DNA of 64,000 nt from Streptomyces sp. CB02009 (GTDB lineage Bacteria; Actinomycetota; Actinomycetes; Streptomycetales; Streptomycetaceae): NCBI RefSeq assembly GCF_001905825.1, contig NZ_LIVV01000001.1:1555302-1619301 (forward strand), written 5' to 3'. Shown here in pieces: positions 48,044 to 56,501 of this stretch; the stretch's first letter is position 1, and each line of letters opens with the position of its first letter. Made by a program: the position numbers and the translations under genes. The notes below the pieces were generated by a model. The model was not told the DNA's origin. It searched no databases and worked only from the letters and a program-made list of their open reading frames with translations.

Positions 48044-49495
48044 TCACTCCTCGGCTGCCTGGCCGCCTTCGGTGGGGAGCCAGCAGCCGTGCAGACCGAG
48101 CGGGACCCGGACGGGGATGCGGGCGCGTGCCACCGGCCCGGAGGCCGGGTCCTCGGCGGGCACGACCAGGAACCAGCTCGACCCGTCGGTGCGGTCGGTG
48201 GCGAAGGTGAGCCAGTAGCCGCTCTCCTCCGAGTCGGTACCCGGCTCGGGCGCGAAGACCGGTTCGCCGACCGACAGGTCCCCGGCGTCCCAGACGTGGG
48301 AGGCCCCCGTCTCCAGGTCGTGGAAGCGCACGGCGTCGTACTCGCCCGACAGCAGGTCCGTCCGGCCGGTCGAGGTCGCCAGCGCGGTACGGCGATGGCG
48401 CCGCCCGATGAGGCGGTCGTCGATGCGGGGGAACTCCACGCGGGCGTCGTCCAGCAGGGTGCGGGTCATGGAGCCTGTCGCCGGGTCGATGACCGCCCGC
48501 GTCAGACCGCCACTGACCGGGTCCTGAGCCGCGCCCGGTGCGCTGCCGACCGTCAGCCGGCTCCACTGAACGTAGTCCAGGACGACCGGGGCGTCGGCGC
48601 CGGGGCCGTCGTCGTAGGCGTTCACGGTGTGCCACGTCCAGAACGCCTCGTCGGCCGCCCAGCGCGGCGGACTGCCGTCGCGGGGGATCAGGGCCACGCG
48701 GGTACCGCGCTCGGGCCGCCAGGCAAGGAACGAGCCGCCCGCCATGGCCGCGTCCAGGTCGAAGAAGGCGGGCGCGAGGACCAGGACGGCAAAGCGGCGG
48801 GTCAAGGCCATGTCGTGGATCATCATCGGCTCGTCGACGCCGTCGACGAGGGTGGGTCCGCTGGTGACGGTGCCGTCGCGGCCGATGACCGACCAGGTCA
48901 GGAAGGGCGGCTCCAGGCCGTAGCAGAACACGACCATCTCGCCCGTGACCGGATCGATCTTGGGATGGGCGGTGATTCCCGCGGGCAGGGCCCCTTCGAA
49001 GTCCTCGCGGCCGAGGGTCTCCAGTCCGGCGCCGATCCGGTACGGGGAGTCCGACTCGGCGAGGGCCAGCAGGCGGCCCCCGTGGCGTACGACGTTGATG
49101 TCGGGCAGCTCCCGGAAGGTCCCCGCGAGCTCCGGTCCGACCTGCTCGGCATCCGGAAGGATCATCGACTCCAGGCCTCCCCACAGAGCCCGCCCGGCCC
49201 ATTCCTCGGCCTCCAGGGCAGGAGTGCGCACGAAGCGGTTGCGGTAGCGTGCGCGGCCCTCGGAAAGCCACACACCGTGCAGCATTCCGTCACCGTCGAT
49301 GGGGTACAGGTACGAGCCGATCGGGGTGAAACGGGGATTCGGTCCGTTGCGCAGGTACAGGCCGTCCAGGGCGGCCGGGATCTCGCCCGTGACCTCCAGC
49401 TCGGCGGCGTCGACCTCCTCGGTCACCGGCGCGAACATGCCCAGCAGGTGGGGGACGCGGGTGGGGTCGAAACGGGGCGGTGTGTGCGTGTTCAC
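48044..49495 (-). CDS. Carotenoid cleavage oxygenase family protein
   Basis: 483 residues from GTG 49495 with CGGGAGG upstream. Retinal-pigment-epithelium-membrane/carotenoid oxygenase family: a seven-blade propeller with Fe(II) held by four histidines, visible in GITAHPKIDPVTGEM, MMIHDMALTRRF, FWTWHTVNAYDDG and GLHGCWLP. Other landmarks are ALDGLYLRNGPNPRFTPIGS, YPIDGDGMLHGVWLSEGRAR and NRFVRTP. Enzymes of this family cleave carotenoids, apocarotenoids or stilbenes with O2. No carotenoid synthesis genes are nearby. Monocistronic. Confidence 0.95.
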   Translation of the reverse strand: MNTHTPPRFDPTRVPHLLGMFAPVTEEVDAAELEVTGEIPAALDGLYLRNGPNPRFTPIGSYLYPIDGDGMLHGVWLSEGRARYRNRFVRTPALEAEEWAGRALWGGLESMILPDAEQVGPELAGTFRELPDINVVRHGGRLLALAESDSPYRIGAGLETLGREDFEGALPAGITAHPKIDPVTGEMVVFCYGLEPPFLTWSVIGRDGTVTSGPTLVDGVDEPMMIHDMALTRRFAVLVLAPAFFDLDAAMAGGSFLAWRPERGTRVALIPRDGSPPRWAADEAFWTWHTVNAYDDGPGADAPVVLDYVQWSRLTVGSAPGAAQDPVSGGLTRAVIDPATGSMTRTLLDDARVEFPRIDDRLIGRRHRRTALATSTGRTDLLSGEYDAVRFHDLETGASHVWDAGDLSVGEPVFAPEPGTDSEESGYWLTFATDRTDGSSWFLVVPAEDPASGPVARARIPVRVPLGLHGCWLPTEGGQAAEE

Positions 49496-49810
49496 GGAAC
49501 CTCCCGGAACGCGGGCGCGGCGCCATACGGCGCCTTCCAGCACCTTCCAGTGAAACGCGACCCGTACCCCGGTGCCAGCGGCCAGGGCGCTCCCCGCAGT
49601 ACGCGGGCGGGCCGGCCCGGCCACCCCGCTTGGGCACGGCGTCGTAGCGCTGCGTTCACCCCGATGGCAGGCGAGCACGTCCGATCTCCGCGTGACTGGT
49701 CGGGCCCATGATCGTTACCCGCAGTGGCAGCTCCGAGGGCAGTGCCAGAACCGCCCTCTCGAGCCCTGAACGCGTGTCCGACGTCAGGTCGTCACGGGGA
49801 GGAATGACGA
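49496..49810. other. 315-base divergent gap
   Basis: Between the carotenoid oxygenase and the proline-rich membrane protein genes. No protein-like frame; GGGGAGGAATGAC at its right end is the ribosome site of the next gene. No consensus promoter was evident. Confidence 0.35.
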
Positions 49811-50422
49811 GTGGGTGGCTGGATCAACATCGGTCTCGGGGCTGCGGCGGCACTGTGCCCACTGCCGCACCACGGAGACGTGACCGTCGTCATGGACCAC
49901 TCTCCCGCTCACGGTCACCTGGTGGTGTGTGCTCCGGACGTATGGGTCGACATGGGCTACGGCGACGGGGCGCCGGAAGCCCCACGCCCCACGTGCGCCC
50001 CGATGTCCCCGTCGCCTACGCCGCCACCTTCTCCGCGGCCCACGGCGCGGCCCACGACACCGCCGCCTCCGCCGAAGGCGCCACTACCGTCTCTGCCCCT
50101 TCCCGACCCCGAGCCGGCACCGCCGAGGCCGCCTGCCCTCTCGCCACCGAAATCCGCTCCGGAGCCCGCCGCCCCGGAACCCCGAGCACTCCCAGCACCC
50201 GGCCCCGAATCGGCGCCACCAGCACCGAGCATCACGACGGCCGCTCCGGCGCAAGCGCCCGAGGGATTCCAGTGGGAGCCGCGCTCGCACTACACGGGTG
50301 GCCCGTCCCGCCCCGCTCCGCCGAAGCTCTCGATGACCATGTCCACGGTCGTGATCACCCTGCCGGCCGTTCTGGCCGCGGCCGCCTTGCGGCCCGGGTC
50401 CCGTCGCCGGGGCCGCCGCTGA
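49811..50422 (+). CDS. Proline-rich membrane-anchored protein, unknown function
   Basis: 203 residues from GTG 49811 after GGGGAGGAATGAC. A short N-terminal hydrophobic segment (GGWINIGLGAAAALCPLPHH) is followed by VTVVMDHSPAHGHLVVCAPD and a long Pro/Ala/Ser-rich stretch (about residues 55-150), then PEGFQWEPRSHYTGG and a C-terminal span (TVVITLPAVLAAAALRPG) with basic end. This looks like an extended wall-spanning linker with membrane anchoring. No domain recognised. Followed at 100 bases by the DUF4239 gene. Confidence 0.65.
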   Translation: MGGWINIGLGAAAALCPLPHHGDVTVVMDHSPAHGHLVVCAPDVWVDMGYGDGAPEAPRPTCAPMSPSPTPPPSPRPTARPTTPPPPPKAPLPSLPLPDPEPAPPRPPALSPPKSAPEPAAPEPRALPAPGPESAPPAPSITTAAPAQAPEGFQWEPRSHYTGGPSRPAPPKLSMTMSTVVITLPAVLAAAALRPGSRRRGRR

Positions 50423-50521
50423 CGGTCCCTGCCTCTCGTCCGCTCGCCGGGCCGCTGGCCCGCCCGCCGCGCCCGCCCCCGTATCTCGTACACATCGCCT
50501 CGCTCGTCCTGGAGTTCTGCA

Positions 50522-51283
50522 ATGCCGGAATGGCTCGTCTACACCCTGGCCTCGGCCATGGTCTGCGTTCTCGTCGTCACGGCGACCGTCCTGCGGCACC
50601 GCCGCGTGGCCGTCGACGAAGACACCTCAGAGACACCGGACGTGCTCGAGTACATGGTCATGATGGTCGGCGTCGTCTACGCCATCGTGCTCGGACTGGC
50701 GATCGCCGGCGTGTGGGAGGCACGTACCGCGGCCGAGGACACCGTCCAGCGCGAGGCACAGGCGCTGTACGAGATCGATCAGCGCCTGGACGTCTACCCG
50801 GCCGCCTTCCGGACGCAGATCAAGGAGCACATCGACGCCTACGCCCGGCACGCGGTCACCGCCGAATGGCCTGCTCTGAAGGACGACCTCCCCGTCGACA
50901 GCACCGGCGCCGAACTGCTGCGCCGCATCAGGAGCGACATCGCTCACCGAACCCCGGCGGACGAGCTCCAGGCCCAGGCCTACCAGCCGCTCCTGGACCA
51001 GGTGGCGGCGGCGGACGACGCCCGCCACCAGCGCCTGGACACCTCCGGCACCACCCTGCCCGCGGCCCTCTGGTTCGGCCTCCTCGCCGGCGCCCTGGTC
51101 ACCCTGGGCCTGCTCTACACCCTGCAGATCCGCCGCTCCGCGCGCGAACTGCTACTGGCCACCACGTTCAGCGCCTTGGTGGTCTTCCTGCTCTTCCTCG
51201 TCTGGAGCTTCGACGCGCCCCTCGGCCACTCCGGAACGGACTCCGCCCAGCCTCTGAGTGACCTCTTCACCACCGCGGTCTGA
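50522..51283 (+). CDS. DUF4239 (bestrophin-like) membrane protein
   Basis: 253 residues, ATG 50522. N-terminal span (WLVYTLASAMVCVLVVTATV), second span (YMVMMVGVVYAIVLGLAIAG) with VWEARTAAEDTVQREAQALY, a soluble helical middle, and two C-terminal spans (LWFGLLAGALVTLGLLYTLQ, FSALVVFLLFLVWSFDAPLG). This is the DUF4239 arrangement, distantly bestrophin-like. Possible ion channel; function unproven. Possibly in an operon with the Pro-rich gene upstream. Confidence 0.85.
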   Translation: MPEWLVYTLASAMVCVLVVTATVLRHRRVAVDEDTSETPDVLEYMVMMVGVVYAIVLGLAIAGVWEARTAAEDTVQREAQALYEIDQRLDVYPAAFRTQIKEHIDAYARHAVTAEWPALKDDLPVDSTGAELLRRIRSDIAHRTPADELQAQAYQPLLDQVAAADDARHQRLDTSGTTLPAALWFGLLAGALVTLGLLYTLQIRRSARELLLATTFSALVVFLLFLVWSFDAPLGHSGTDSAQPLSDLFTTAV

Positions 51284-51514
51284 CCAGGAGACACGAAGGA
51301 ACGCGACAGCGCCTCCGCGCCCAACCGGAATCCGGATCACGAGTACTGCATCCGGACCGGGCTCGGCGGCGGAAGTGCCGGTGAGTGCCCGCCTTACATC
51401 CCCCGAGAGGCGGGCACTCGCTTGCCCAGGACAAGGCGCTCCGGCTGAGCCGGTGGGCGGTGGCTGCCGGCGTCGCTGCGATGCACCGCACCCGGCGGCC
51501 GAAGCTCGGCCCGT

Positions 51515-52102
51515 TCAGGATTCGGCGGGCAGGAGTTGGACCAGGCCGACCCAGTTCTCCCCAGCCACCCATGTCTGCGTGGCGCGGACCTGCCAGCGGC
51601 CGGCGGGGAGCGGGACCGGCGCCTCGGCAGGCATCCCACCGTCGGGGTATTCGACGCCCAAGTCGGAACCCGCTTCGGCAGAGTCCATGAGCACCGCAGG
51701 ACCGTCCGAGACCCAGGTGCCGCACTCCTCCCACACCGTGGCCGGGTCTGCGAGGACGGCATCTGCCGCGGCGCCGAGTCCGGCCTCGCTATCGGCGGCG
51801 AGCCACCGCAGGAACGCTCGGTGTTGGGGCAGATAGCAGCTGGTCGCCGGCTCGTCCGCCAACACCAGCGCCTGCGCGCCGTTCTCGTCGATGGGGATCA
51901 CGCCGGCCAGATCATCCACTGCGCAGGCCCGGTCGTAGTCGTCCGGGGCGGTGGCGTCTCCTGGCATAAGACCACTCTCCGTGCACCCGCCCCAGGCGGC
52001 AAGGGAGGACACGGGGATGACGATCAGAGGGCCGCCCATCGACTCCACCCAGACAGGGGAGGGTCGGGAGGCAAGGTCTGCGGTCGGTGGAGAGGTGATC
52101 AC
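51515..52102 (-). CDS. Imm21-type immunity protein
   Basis: 195 residues from GTG 52102. GGPLIVIPVSSLAAWGGCTE, then DDYDRACAVDDLAGVIPIDE, ALVLADEPATSCYLPQHRAF and LRWLAADSE fit the Imm21 family of immunity proteins to polymorphic toxins. It protects cells from a cognate toxin, often delivered by contact-dependent or type VII systems. No toxin gene is adjacent, so it may be an orphan that guards against neighbours' toxins. Confidence 0.72.
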   Translation of the reverse strand: MITSPPTADLASRPSPVWVESMGGPLIVIPVSSLAAWGGCTESGLMPGDATAPDDYDRACAVDDLAGVIPIDENGAQALVLADEPATSCYLPQHRAFLRWLAADSEAGLGAAADAVLADPATVWEECGTWVSDGPAVLMDSAEAGSDLGVEYPDGGMPAEAPVPLPAGRWQVRATQTWVAGENWVGLVQLLPAES

Positions 52103-52280
52103 GCACTCAGTGTGCCCTCGCCCACTGACACCGTCCCGCGCTCATAGGGACCCAGCACGGGGAAGGGCTCAGCACTCGCGGCGCAGAGCAGTTACGGGAC
52201 ACCCTTCGCGAGGCTCTGCCGCTCGTTGCGAACGTGCCTATGACGCTCGGCGATCGGGTGTGCCCTGAGAGGATCAAGGC

Positions 52281-52670
52281 ATGGAGGAGTCATCTATGCA
52301 GATCAACGCCCTCGTCATCGATGCCGCAGACCCTGAGCGACTTGCCGCGTTCTGGTCCGAGCTGCTTGGAAGGCCGGTCGTGGGCCGCATGGGCCCCTAC
52401 GTGTGGCTGCAGCGCGAGAGGGGCCTCGGCCTCGGGTTCCAGCGAAGTGACGAGCCCAAGTCAGGCAAGAACCGCATGCACTTCGACGTCACCTCACCCA
52501 ACCCGACCGCTGAGCAGCAGCGTGTCGAGGCACTCGGCGGCCGCCGGCTGGAGGAATACGCCACCGGCGGGTTCCTCGTGATGGCCGACCCCGAGGGCAA
52601 CGAGTTCTGCATCATCCCCGAGGGCCCGTTCGAACTCGATGACGAGGGCTGCGCGGACTACCTCTCCTGA
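52281..52670 (+). CDS. VOC/glyoxalase-fold protein
   Basis: 129 residues from ATG 52281 (ATG 52296 possible; TGGAGGAGTCATC lies before it). LVIDAADPERLAAFWSELLG, then RMGPYVWLQRERGLGLGFQR, MHFDVTSPNPTAEQQRVEAL and VMADPEGNEFCIIPEGPFEL form the paired beta-alpha-beta units and the DPEGNEFC motif of the VOC superfamily. Metal-dependent lyase, dioxygenase or antibiotic-binding resistance roles are all possible; substrate unknown. Confidence 0.9.
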   Translation: MEESSMQINALVIDAADPERLAAFWSELLGRPVVGRMGPYVWLQRERGLGLGFQRSDEPKSGKNRMHFDVTSPNPTAEQQRVEALGGRRLEEYATGGFLVMADPEGNEFCIIPEGPFELDDEGCADYLS

Positions 52671-53164
52671 CGTGCCGCGCCTTGACCCTCGCGGATGTCT
52701 GCACCGTGGTGCCTCCCGTAGAGACCTCTCAACCTGCCCTGTCCATACAGGAGGCGCCTGATGCTGGCGGATCCGTTGCCCGGGGGCGGCGGTCTGAGCA
52801 CCGGCCCCGGGGGTCCGCCGGACGGACCCGCGCGCCCCGGCAGGGAGGCGGCCGGGGTGCGGGGTGTCCGGCTGCCGTACGGATCCGGGCGGCAGCCCGT
52901 CGTGCGGGCGGGGGCATGCCCTTTGACGCCGAGGGGAAGTGGCGCCACGAGGACGGCCCGCTCCGGAAGGCCCACCCCCCAAGGTGTGCGCTTCCGACAT
53001 CGGGGCGTCTGACCCGACTCCCTCTGCTCAAACGTTCCGCGGTGCAGTAACTCTGAATGCCCATCACGCCATTCCGGCGGGCAACTCGCGCACCGTGTAC
53101 CGCCTCTGGGTAGTCCTCGTCAGCGGATGAAAAGGTGTGGATGCGTGAAGGGGGAGAACGGCCC
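52671..53164. other. 494-base gap; one doubtful small frame
   Basis: An ATG at 52761 has a strong AGGAGG six bases before it and opens 83 codons of Gly/Pro/Arg-rich sequence (MLADPLPGGGGLSTGPGGPP onward). Composition is untypical of a folded protein, so I do not call it a gene. Nothing else was seen. Confidence 0.3.
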
Positions 53165-53602
53165 ATGTCGATGTGGTTGACGCTCACGAAGATTGAACCG
53201 TCGCTTGTAGAGGAGGTTCTGGAGAAGCGCGAACCCCTCGTGCGTAGCTCGACGGGAGACACCTTCGCGTGCGACTACCGCAATCTTGACGCAGTGGCTG
53301 AAGGACGTGCCGAGGTTGAGATGGGCGCGGCGGACTGGACGACCGTCTACCCGTGGCTTGCGAGGTCGGTCGGACACGGCTCCTCCGCCGTGAACGAGCA
53401 CGGACCGGGCGACGCGTCAGAGTTCGTTCTTACCCTCGATGAGGTGCGCCGGGTCGCCGAGGGTCTGGTCACCGAGGGGTGGGCCTCCAGGAACGCAACG
53501 GCGTGGGCCGTGAGCAGCAAGGATCGCGGGCTGGAGGATCTGGGCCCGTTCTTCGCTGCTGCTGCCGTTGAGGAGAAGGCGGTTGTGGGCAAGGTCAACT
53601 GA
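53165..53602 (+). CDS. DUF1877 family protein
   Basis: 145 residues from ATG 53165, with GGGGAGAACGGCCC upstream. SMWLTLTKIEPSLVEEVLEK, then ACDYRNLDAVAEGRAEVEMG, WLARSVGHGSSAVNEHGPGD and EFVLTLDEVRRVAEGLV match the DUF1877 layout. Lower GC and more neutral codons than its neighbours suggest later acquisition. DUF1877 proteins are often in immunity or toxin-related loci; function unknown. Confidence 0.7.
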   Translation: MSMWLTLTKIEPSLVEEVLEKREPLVRSSTGDTFACDYRNLDAVAEGRAEVEMGAADWTTVYPWLARSVGHGSSAVNEHGPGDASEFVLTLDEVRRVAEGLVTEGWASRNATAWAVSSKDRGLEDLGPFFAAAAVEEKAVVGKVN

Positions 53603-53639
53603 ACTCATGTGAAGGCATCTTGCGAGGAGTGCGCAAAAG

Positions 53640-53860
53640 AGGCGGGACCTTCCTGTCGTAGACCTTGAGACGTACCGCGTGGTTGGTCGGCCCGCCCCCG
53701 GTGGCATGAGCAACCACTCGTGCCGCGGCAGGTGGCGGTTCCGGTGTACTCCTTCCGCCCGGGCTGGCCGGGCCGTGTGTGCGCGGCGAGCCGGTGGGCG
53801 CGGTTGATTGTCGAGTCGACTGAGACCATCCGTCGATGGTCGGCGAACGGACGCCCTGCC
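53640..53860 (-). pseudogene. IS5-type transposase fragment
   Basis: On the reverse strand RRMVSVDSTINRAHRLAAHT matches the first catalytic Asp region of IS5-family transposases (VSVDSTxxRAH), followed after frame changes by a GPTNHAVRLKVYDRK-like stretch corresponding to GGLTTKxHLxxD. Both sides are truncated and the frames broken. No terminal repeats could be paired. A decayed mobile-element relic. Confidence 0.65.
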
Positions 53861-53887
53861 TTCCCCACGCTGCGGGGAAGGCAGGGC
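53853..53887. terminator. Strong hairpin, 14-bp perfect stem
   Basis: GCCCTGCCTTCCCC (53853-53866) pairs perfectly with 53874-53887 around a 7-base loop. It may be a terminator or a relic of the degraded element's end; it overlaps the edge of the transposase fragment. Confidence 0.55.
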
Positions 53888-53904
53888 GCCAAGCACACGC
53901 CTAC

Positions 53905-54200
53905 TGCTCATGGGTGCGCAGGCGCATGCGTCCGCTCGTGGTCACCGAGGCCGGTACGCAGTGGCCAGCACGGAGACAGTGACCCGCTCGGGCAGGGTGG
54001 CGCCGTCGTTCAGGTCCGCACGACTCACGTGGCGCACTCGGCGCCATCGCCACCAGGTCCAGCACATCCAGCCTGGACAGGGTCGCGGAGTACTCCACCT
54101 GCTCGGTGACACCTCCTGCACCGGCAGCGACCACGCGCCACGGATTCGGCGAGCTGCCACTTCGAGTCGCCCAGGTACGTCCGTCCCGGGGCGGATCCCT
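53905..54200 (-). pseudogene. Degraded C-terminus of a methyltransferase-like gene
   Basis: Reverse-strand pieces read VTEQVEYSATLSRLDVLDLV then AMAPSA and, in another frame, LPERVTVSVLATAYRPR. Together they resemble the end of the RlmA-type 23S rRNA methyltransferase family (strand, helix, MGPSAxH, then a TVSV...YRP tail). The SAM-binding half is missing and the frame is interrupted, so it is non-functional. Family assignment is tentative. Confidence 0.4.
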
Positions 54201-54269
54201 GGACACTCCGAACGCCGCACCGGGGGCTGTACGCGGATCTCATCGAGCCGCGTCATCAACCAGGGGTGA

Positions 54270-54561
54270 GGACGTCCTCCAGCGCCGGGGGCATCGGACC
54301 AAGGGCGCGGTCGCCTGGAACACGGAGACCGGCAAGGAACTGTGGCGCCAGGCCGCGGACGAGGTGACGATCACGCCGAACGCCCTGCCGGCCAACGGCG
54401 TCCTGTACGCGTACCTCGACGGCACCGGGGCCGCGCTCGACGCCGACGACAAGAAGCCGCTCGGCTCCGGGATCGACGAGATCCCGCAGTTCACGACGAA
54501 CGGGTATGCCGTCCTCCGCGGCACCGGAGGCCTCTTCGTCTTCGCAACCCAGCCCGTCTGA
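54270..54561 (+). pseudogene. C-terminal fragment of a PQQ-like beta-propeller protein
   Basis: GAVAWNTETGKELWRQAADE, then VTITPNALPANGVLYAYLDG and GTGAALDADDKKPLG carry the PQQ/BamB-like blade motif (AWNxxTGKxLWR; GVLYxxLDGxGxALDA). In an intact protein these blades repeat seven or eight times, often behind a kinase or signal peptide. Only the last two remain and no start is available. The strand is opposite to the flanking relics, consistent with shuffled debris. Confidence 0.6.
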
Positions 54562-54866
54562 CAGGCGCCCTGCCCCCGGTTCAGGAGGTCCGGTGGATCC
54601 GGGGGACCGGGGGACCGGGGGGCTTGGGGGCTCGGCGGTGCTCAATGGGATCAGGTGCCGGCGCCATGGGGTTGGGGCAGGAGACGGCGTACGGTGTGCA
54701 CCCCGCGATGAGCCGCAGCGGCGAAGACCGGCCTGAGGGACCGGCCGGTCTCGGAGGCGCCCGGCCCGAAGGCGGGCATGCTGAGCATCACGTTGAGGAC
54801 GGAGGTCCGGCCGCGTCGCTCCGTTTCTTGCGCAAGCGCGGCCTGCTCGATTCCCGCGCTTGCCGA
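54562..54866. other. Gap with possible relics
   Basis: Around 54605-54630 GGGGGACCGGGGGACC is repeated. On the reverse strand 54655-54830 reads RTSVLNVMLSMPAFGPGASE and onward without start, perhaps another gene tail. No complete gene seen. Confidence 0.3.
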
Positions 54867-55217
54867 TCAGCCTTCGGCGTCCGGCGAAGGTGGTTCGGCA
54901 TCCGCGGCGAGGGTGACTTGGGCCGTCCATGACCAGGGCTCCTGAAGCGTATCCCAGCTCACCTTCACATCGGTGTCGTGGAAGTCGCGCGCGAGTTCCG
55001 TCACCATCACCGCCGCCGCAATCCGCGCATCTTGCGGGTCGGTGTTGATCGGCACGTTCAACCGCCCGCAGAGCGTTCCGCTTTCGGTGAGGACACTGGT
55101 GCGCCAGCCCTCCGGCGTTGCCGACAGGACGATCCCCTTCGGAACGCCCCAGGCGGGCCGCTTCTTCTTCTCTTTCTTGCGTCTCACCACGCCGCTATCC
55201 AACATCGTCGAGCCCAT
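54867..55217 (-). CDS. Small conserved-looking protein, 116 residues
   Basis: Starts at ATG 55217 or 55205. A Lys/Arg-rich stretch (VVRRKKEKKKRPAWGVPKGI) precedes a beta-rich domain (VLSATPEGWRTSVLTESGTL, then RLNVPINTDPQDARIAAAVM and VKVSWDTLQEPWSWTAQVTL). No enzyme motif. The basic head suggests nucleic-acid or envelope contact; otherwise unknown. A short gene on the same strand ends 62 bases upstream. Confidence 0.6.
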   Translation of the reverse strand: MGSTMLDSGVVRRKKEKKKRPAWGVPKGIVLSATPEGWRTSVLTESGTLCGRLNVPINTDPQDARIAAAVMVTELARDFHDTDVKVSWDTLQEPWSWTAQVTLAADAEPPSPDAEG

Positions 55218-55278
55218 GGTGACGAGTCTGGGTGGAGGATCAACCGCCACGGCGCGGTTTGGCGCTTGCCTTGCACGG

Positions 55279-55449
55279 CTAGCGCACATCCTTCAGGAGG
55301 GCCCCGACGAGTCCGAAGCCCTCCGGGAACTGCACCAGGCAGTCACGACGAGCCAAGTTTGTCTCGGCGGTTGCCATCTCCTCGAGAGTGTCGATCAGCT
55401 CCTGCTGCTGACTCGACAGCATGTCGGTCATGCGCGCGACACCCTCCAT
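55279..55449 (-). CDS. Possible 56-residue protein or truncated gene
   Basis: From ATG 55449 (GTG 55452) the reverse strand reads MEGVARMTDMLSSQQQELID, TLEEMATAETNLARRDCLVQ and FPEGFGLVGALLKDVR before TAG. The codon pattern is protein-like and the first part is a clear amphipathic helix. An in-frame TAG lies upstream at about 55514, so it is either a tiny protein or the end of a truncated gene. No ribosome site recognised. Confidence 0.4.
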   Translation of the reverse strand: MEGVARMTDMLSSQQQELIDTLEEMATAETNLARRDCLVQFPEGFGLVGALLKDVR

Positions 55450-55578
55450 CACCTTGACCGCGTCGTCCTGACCGAGGGGATCTGGGATCGGGGGTTGAAG
55501 TTGCCGTTGCGGCAGCTCCTACCGTCGTGACGAGGGCCGGAGAAACCGGCCCTGCGATACATACGTGCAGGAGTCGCC

Positions 55579-56337
55579 ATGGACTGGTCGATCGCCGAGG
55601 TGGCCCGGATGTCGGGCGTCACCGCCCGGACACTGCGCCACTACGACGAGACGGGCCTGCTGCCGCCCGCCCGGATCGGCGCCAGCGGGCGCCGCTACTA
55701 CGCGGAGCGTCAGCTGCTGCGGCTGCAGCAGATCCTTGTGTTGCGGGCGCTGGGTGTCGGGGTGTCGGAGATCGGCCGGATCCTGTCCGAGCAGATCGAC
55801 GAGGTGGATGCCCTGCGGGGCCACCACCAGCGCCTCCTCGCGGAACGGGACCGGCTCGACGCGCTGGCCGGCACGGTTTCCCGCACGATCGCCGAACTGG
55901 ATCAGTCCAGAAAGGACGGCAATCCCATGACCATCAACCGACCGGAAAACCTCTTCGAGGGCGTGACGCCCTCCCAGTACGAGGAGAACATGCGCGACTT
56001 CCCCGAACTCGCCGAAGAGATCGGGCGACGCGCCGTCACGATGAGTCAGGCCGACGCCGATGCCGGCCACCGTGAGCGCACCGCGCAGATGATCCGGCTG
56101 GCCGAACTCATGGCCGCGGGCCTCCCGGCCGACGCCGACCGGGTCCAGGCCGAGATCGACGGCCAGTACCGGGCACTGGCCGAGCTGCGCGCGGTCTCTG
56201 CCGAGGAGTACCGGGCCATCGGGCGCTCCATCGTCGTCAACGAGACGTGGCGCGCCGCCTACGAGTCCATCGCTCCCGGCCTGGCCGCGTACCAGCGTGA
56301 CGCGATCGAGGCCTACGCCACCTCCCGGCTGAACTGA
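55579..56337 (+). CDS. MerR-family regulator with TipAS-like domain
   Basis: 252 residues, ATG 55579. The MerR HTH is clear: WSIAEVARMSGVTARTLRHY, DETGLLPPARIGASGRRYYA, then a long dimer helix (EIGRILSEQIDEVDALRGHH). The C-terminal part (FPELAEEIGRRAVTMSQADA through TWRAAYESIAPGLAAYQRDA) matches the TipAS antibiotic-recognition domain. TipA-like proteins bind thiopeptides or other drugs and switch on resistance genes, including themselves. No adjacent target operon on this strand; the sialidase gene is convergent. Confidence 0.9.
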   Translation: MDWSIAEVARMSGVTARTLRHYDETGLLPPARIGASGRRYYAERQLLRLQQILVLRALGVGVSEIGRILSEQIDEVDALRGHHQRLLAERDRLDALAGTVSRTIAELDQSRKDGNPMTINRPENLFEGVTPSQYEENMRDFPELAEEIGRRAVTMSQADADAGHRERTAQMIRLAELMAAGLPADADRVQAEIDGQYRALAELRAVSAEEYRAIGRSIVVNETWRAAYESIAPGLAAYQRDAIEAYATSRLN

Positions 56338-56501
56338 GACACACCGCGACCGCCATCGCGGAAGGTCCGCGATGGCGGTTGCGGCACGCTACGACCAGTC
56401 GGTCATGCTCGATGCCTGAAGACCGGACGCGGCCGCCGAGCGGAACGAGCCGAGTCCGGGCCGCCGCCGCGGTCCCGGACTCAGCCTCGTCCAGCCGGTC
56501 G

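Noticed and set aside
52761..53012. 83-residue gene with strong ribosome site
   Set aside because: Gly/Pro/Arg-rich sequence without coding-like pattern; the AGGAGG alone is not enough.
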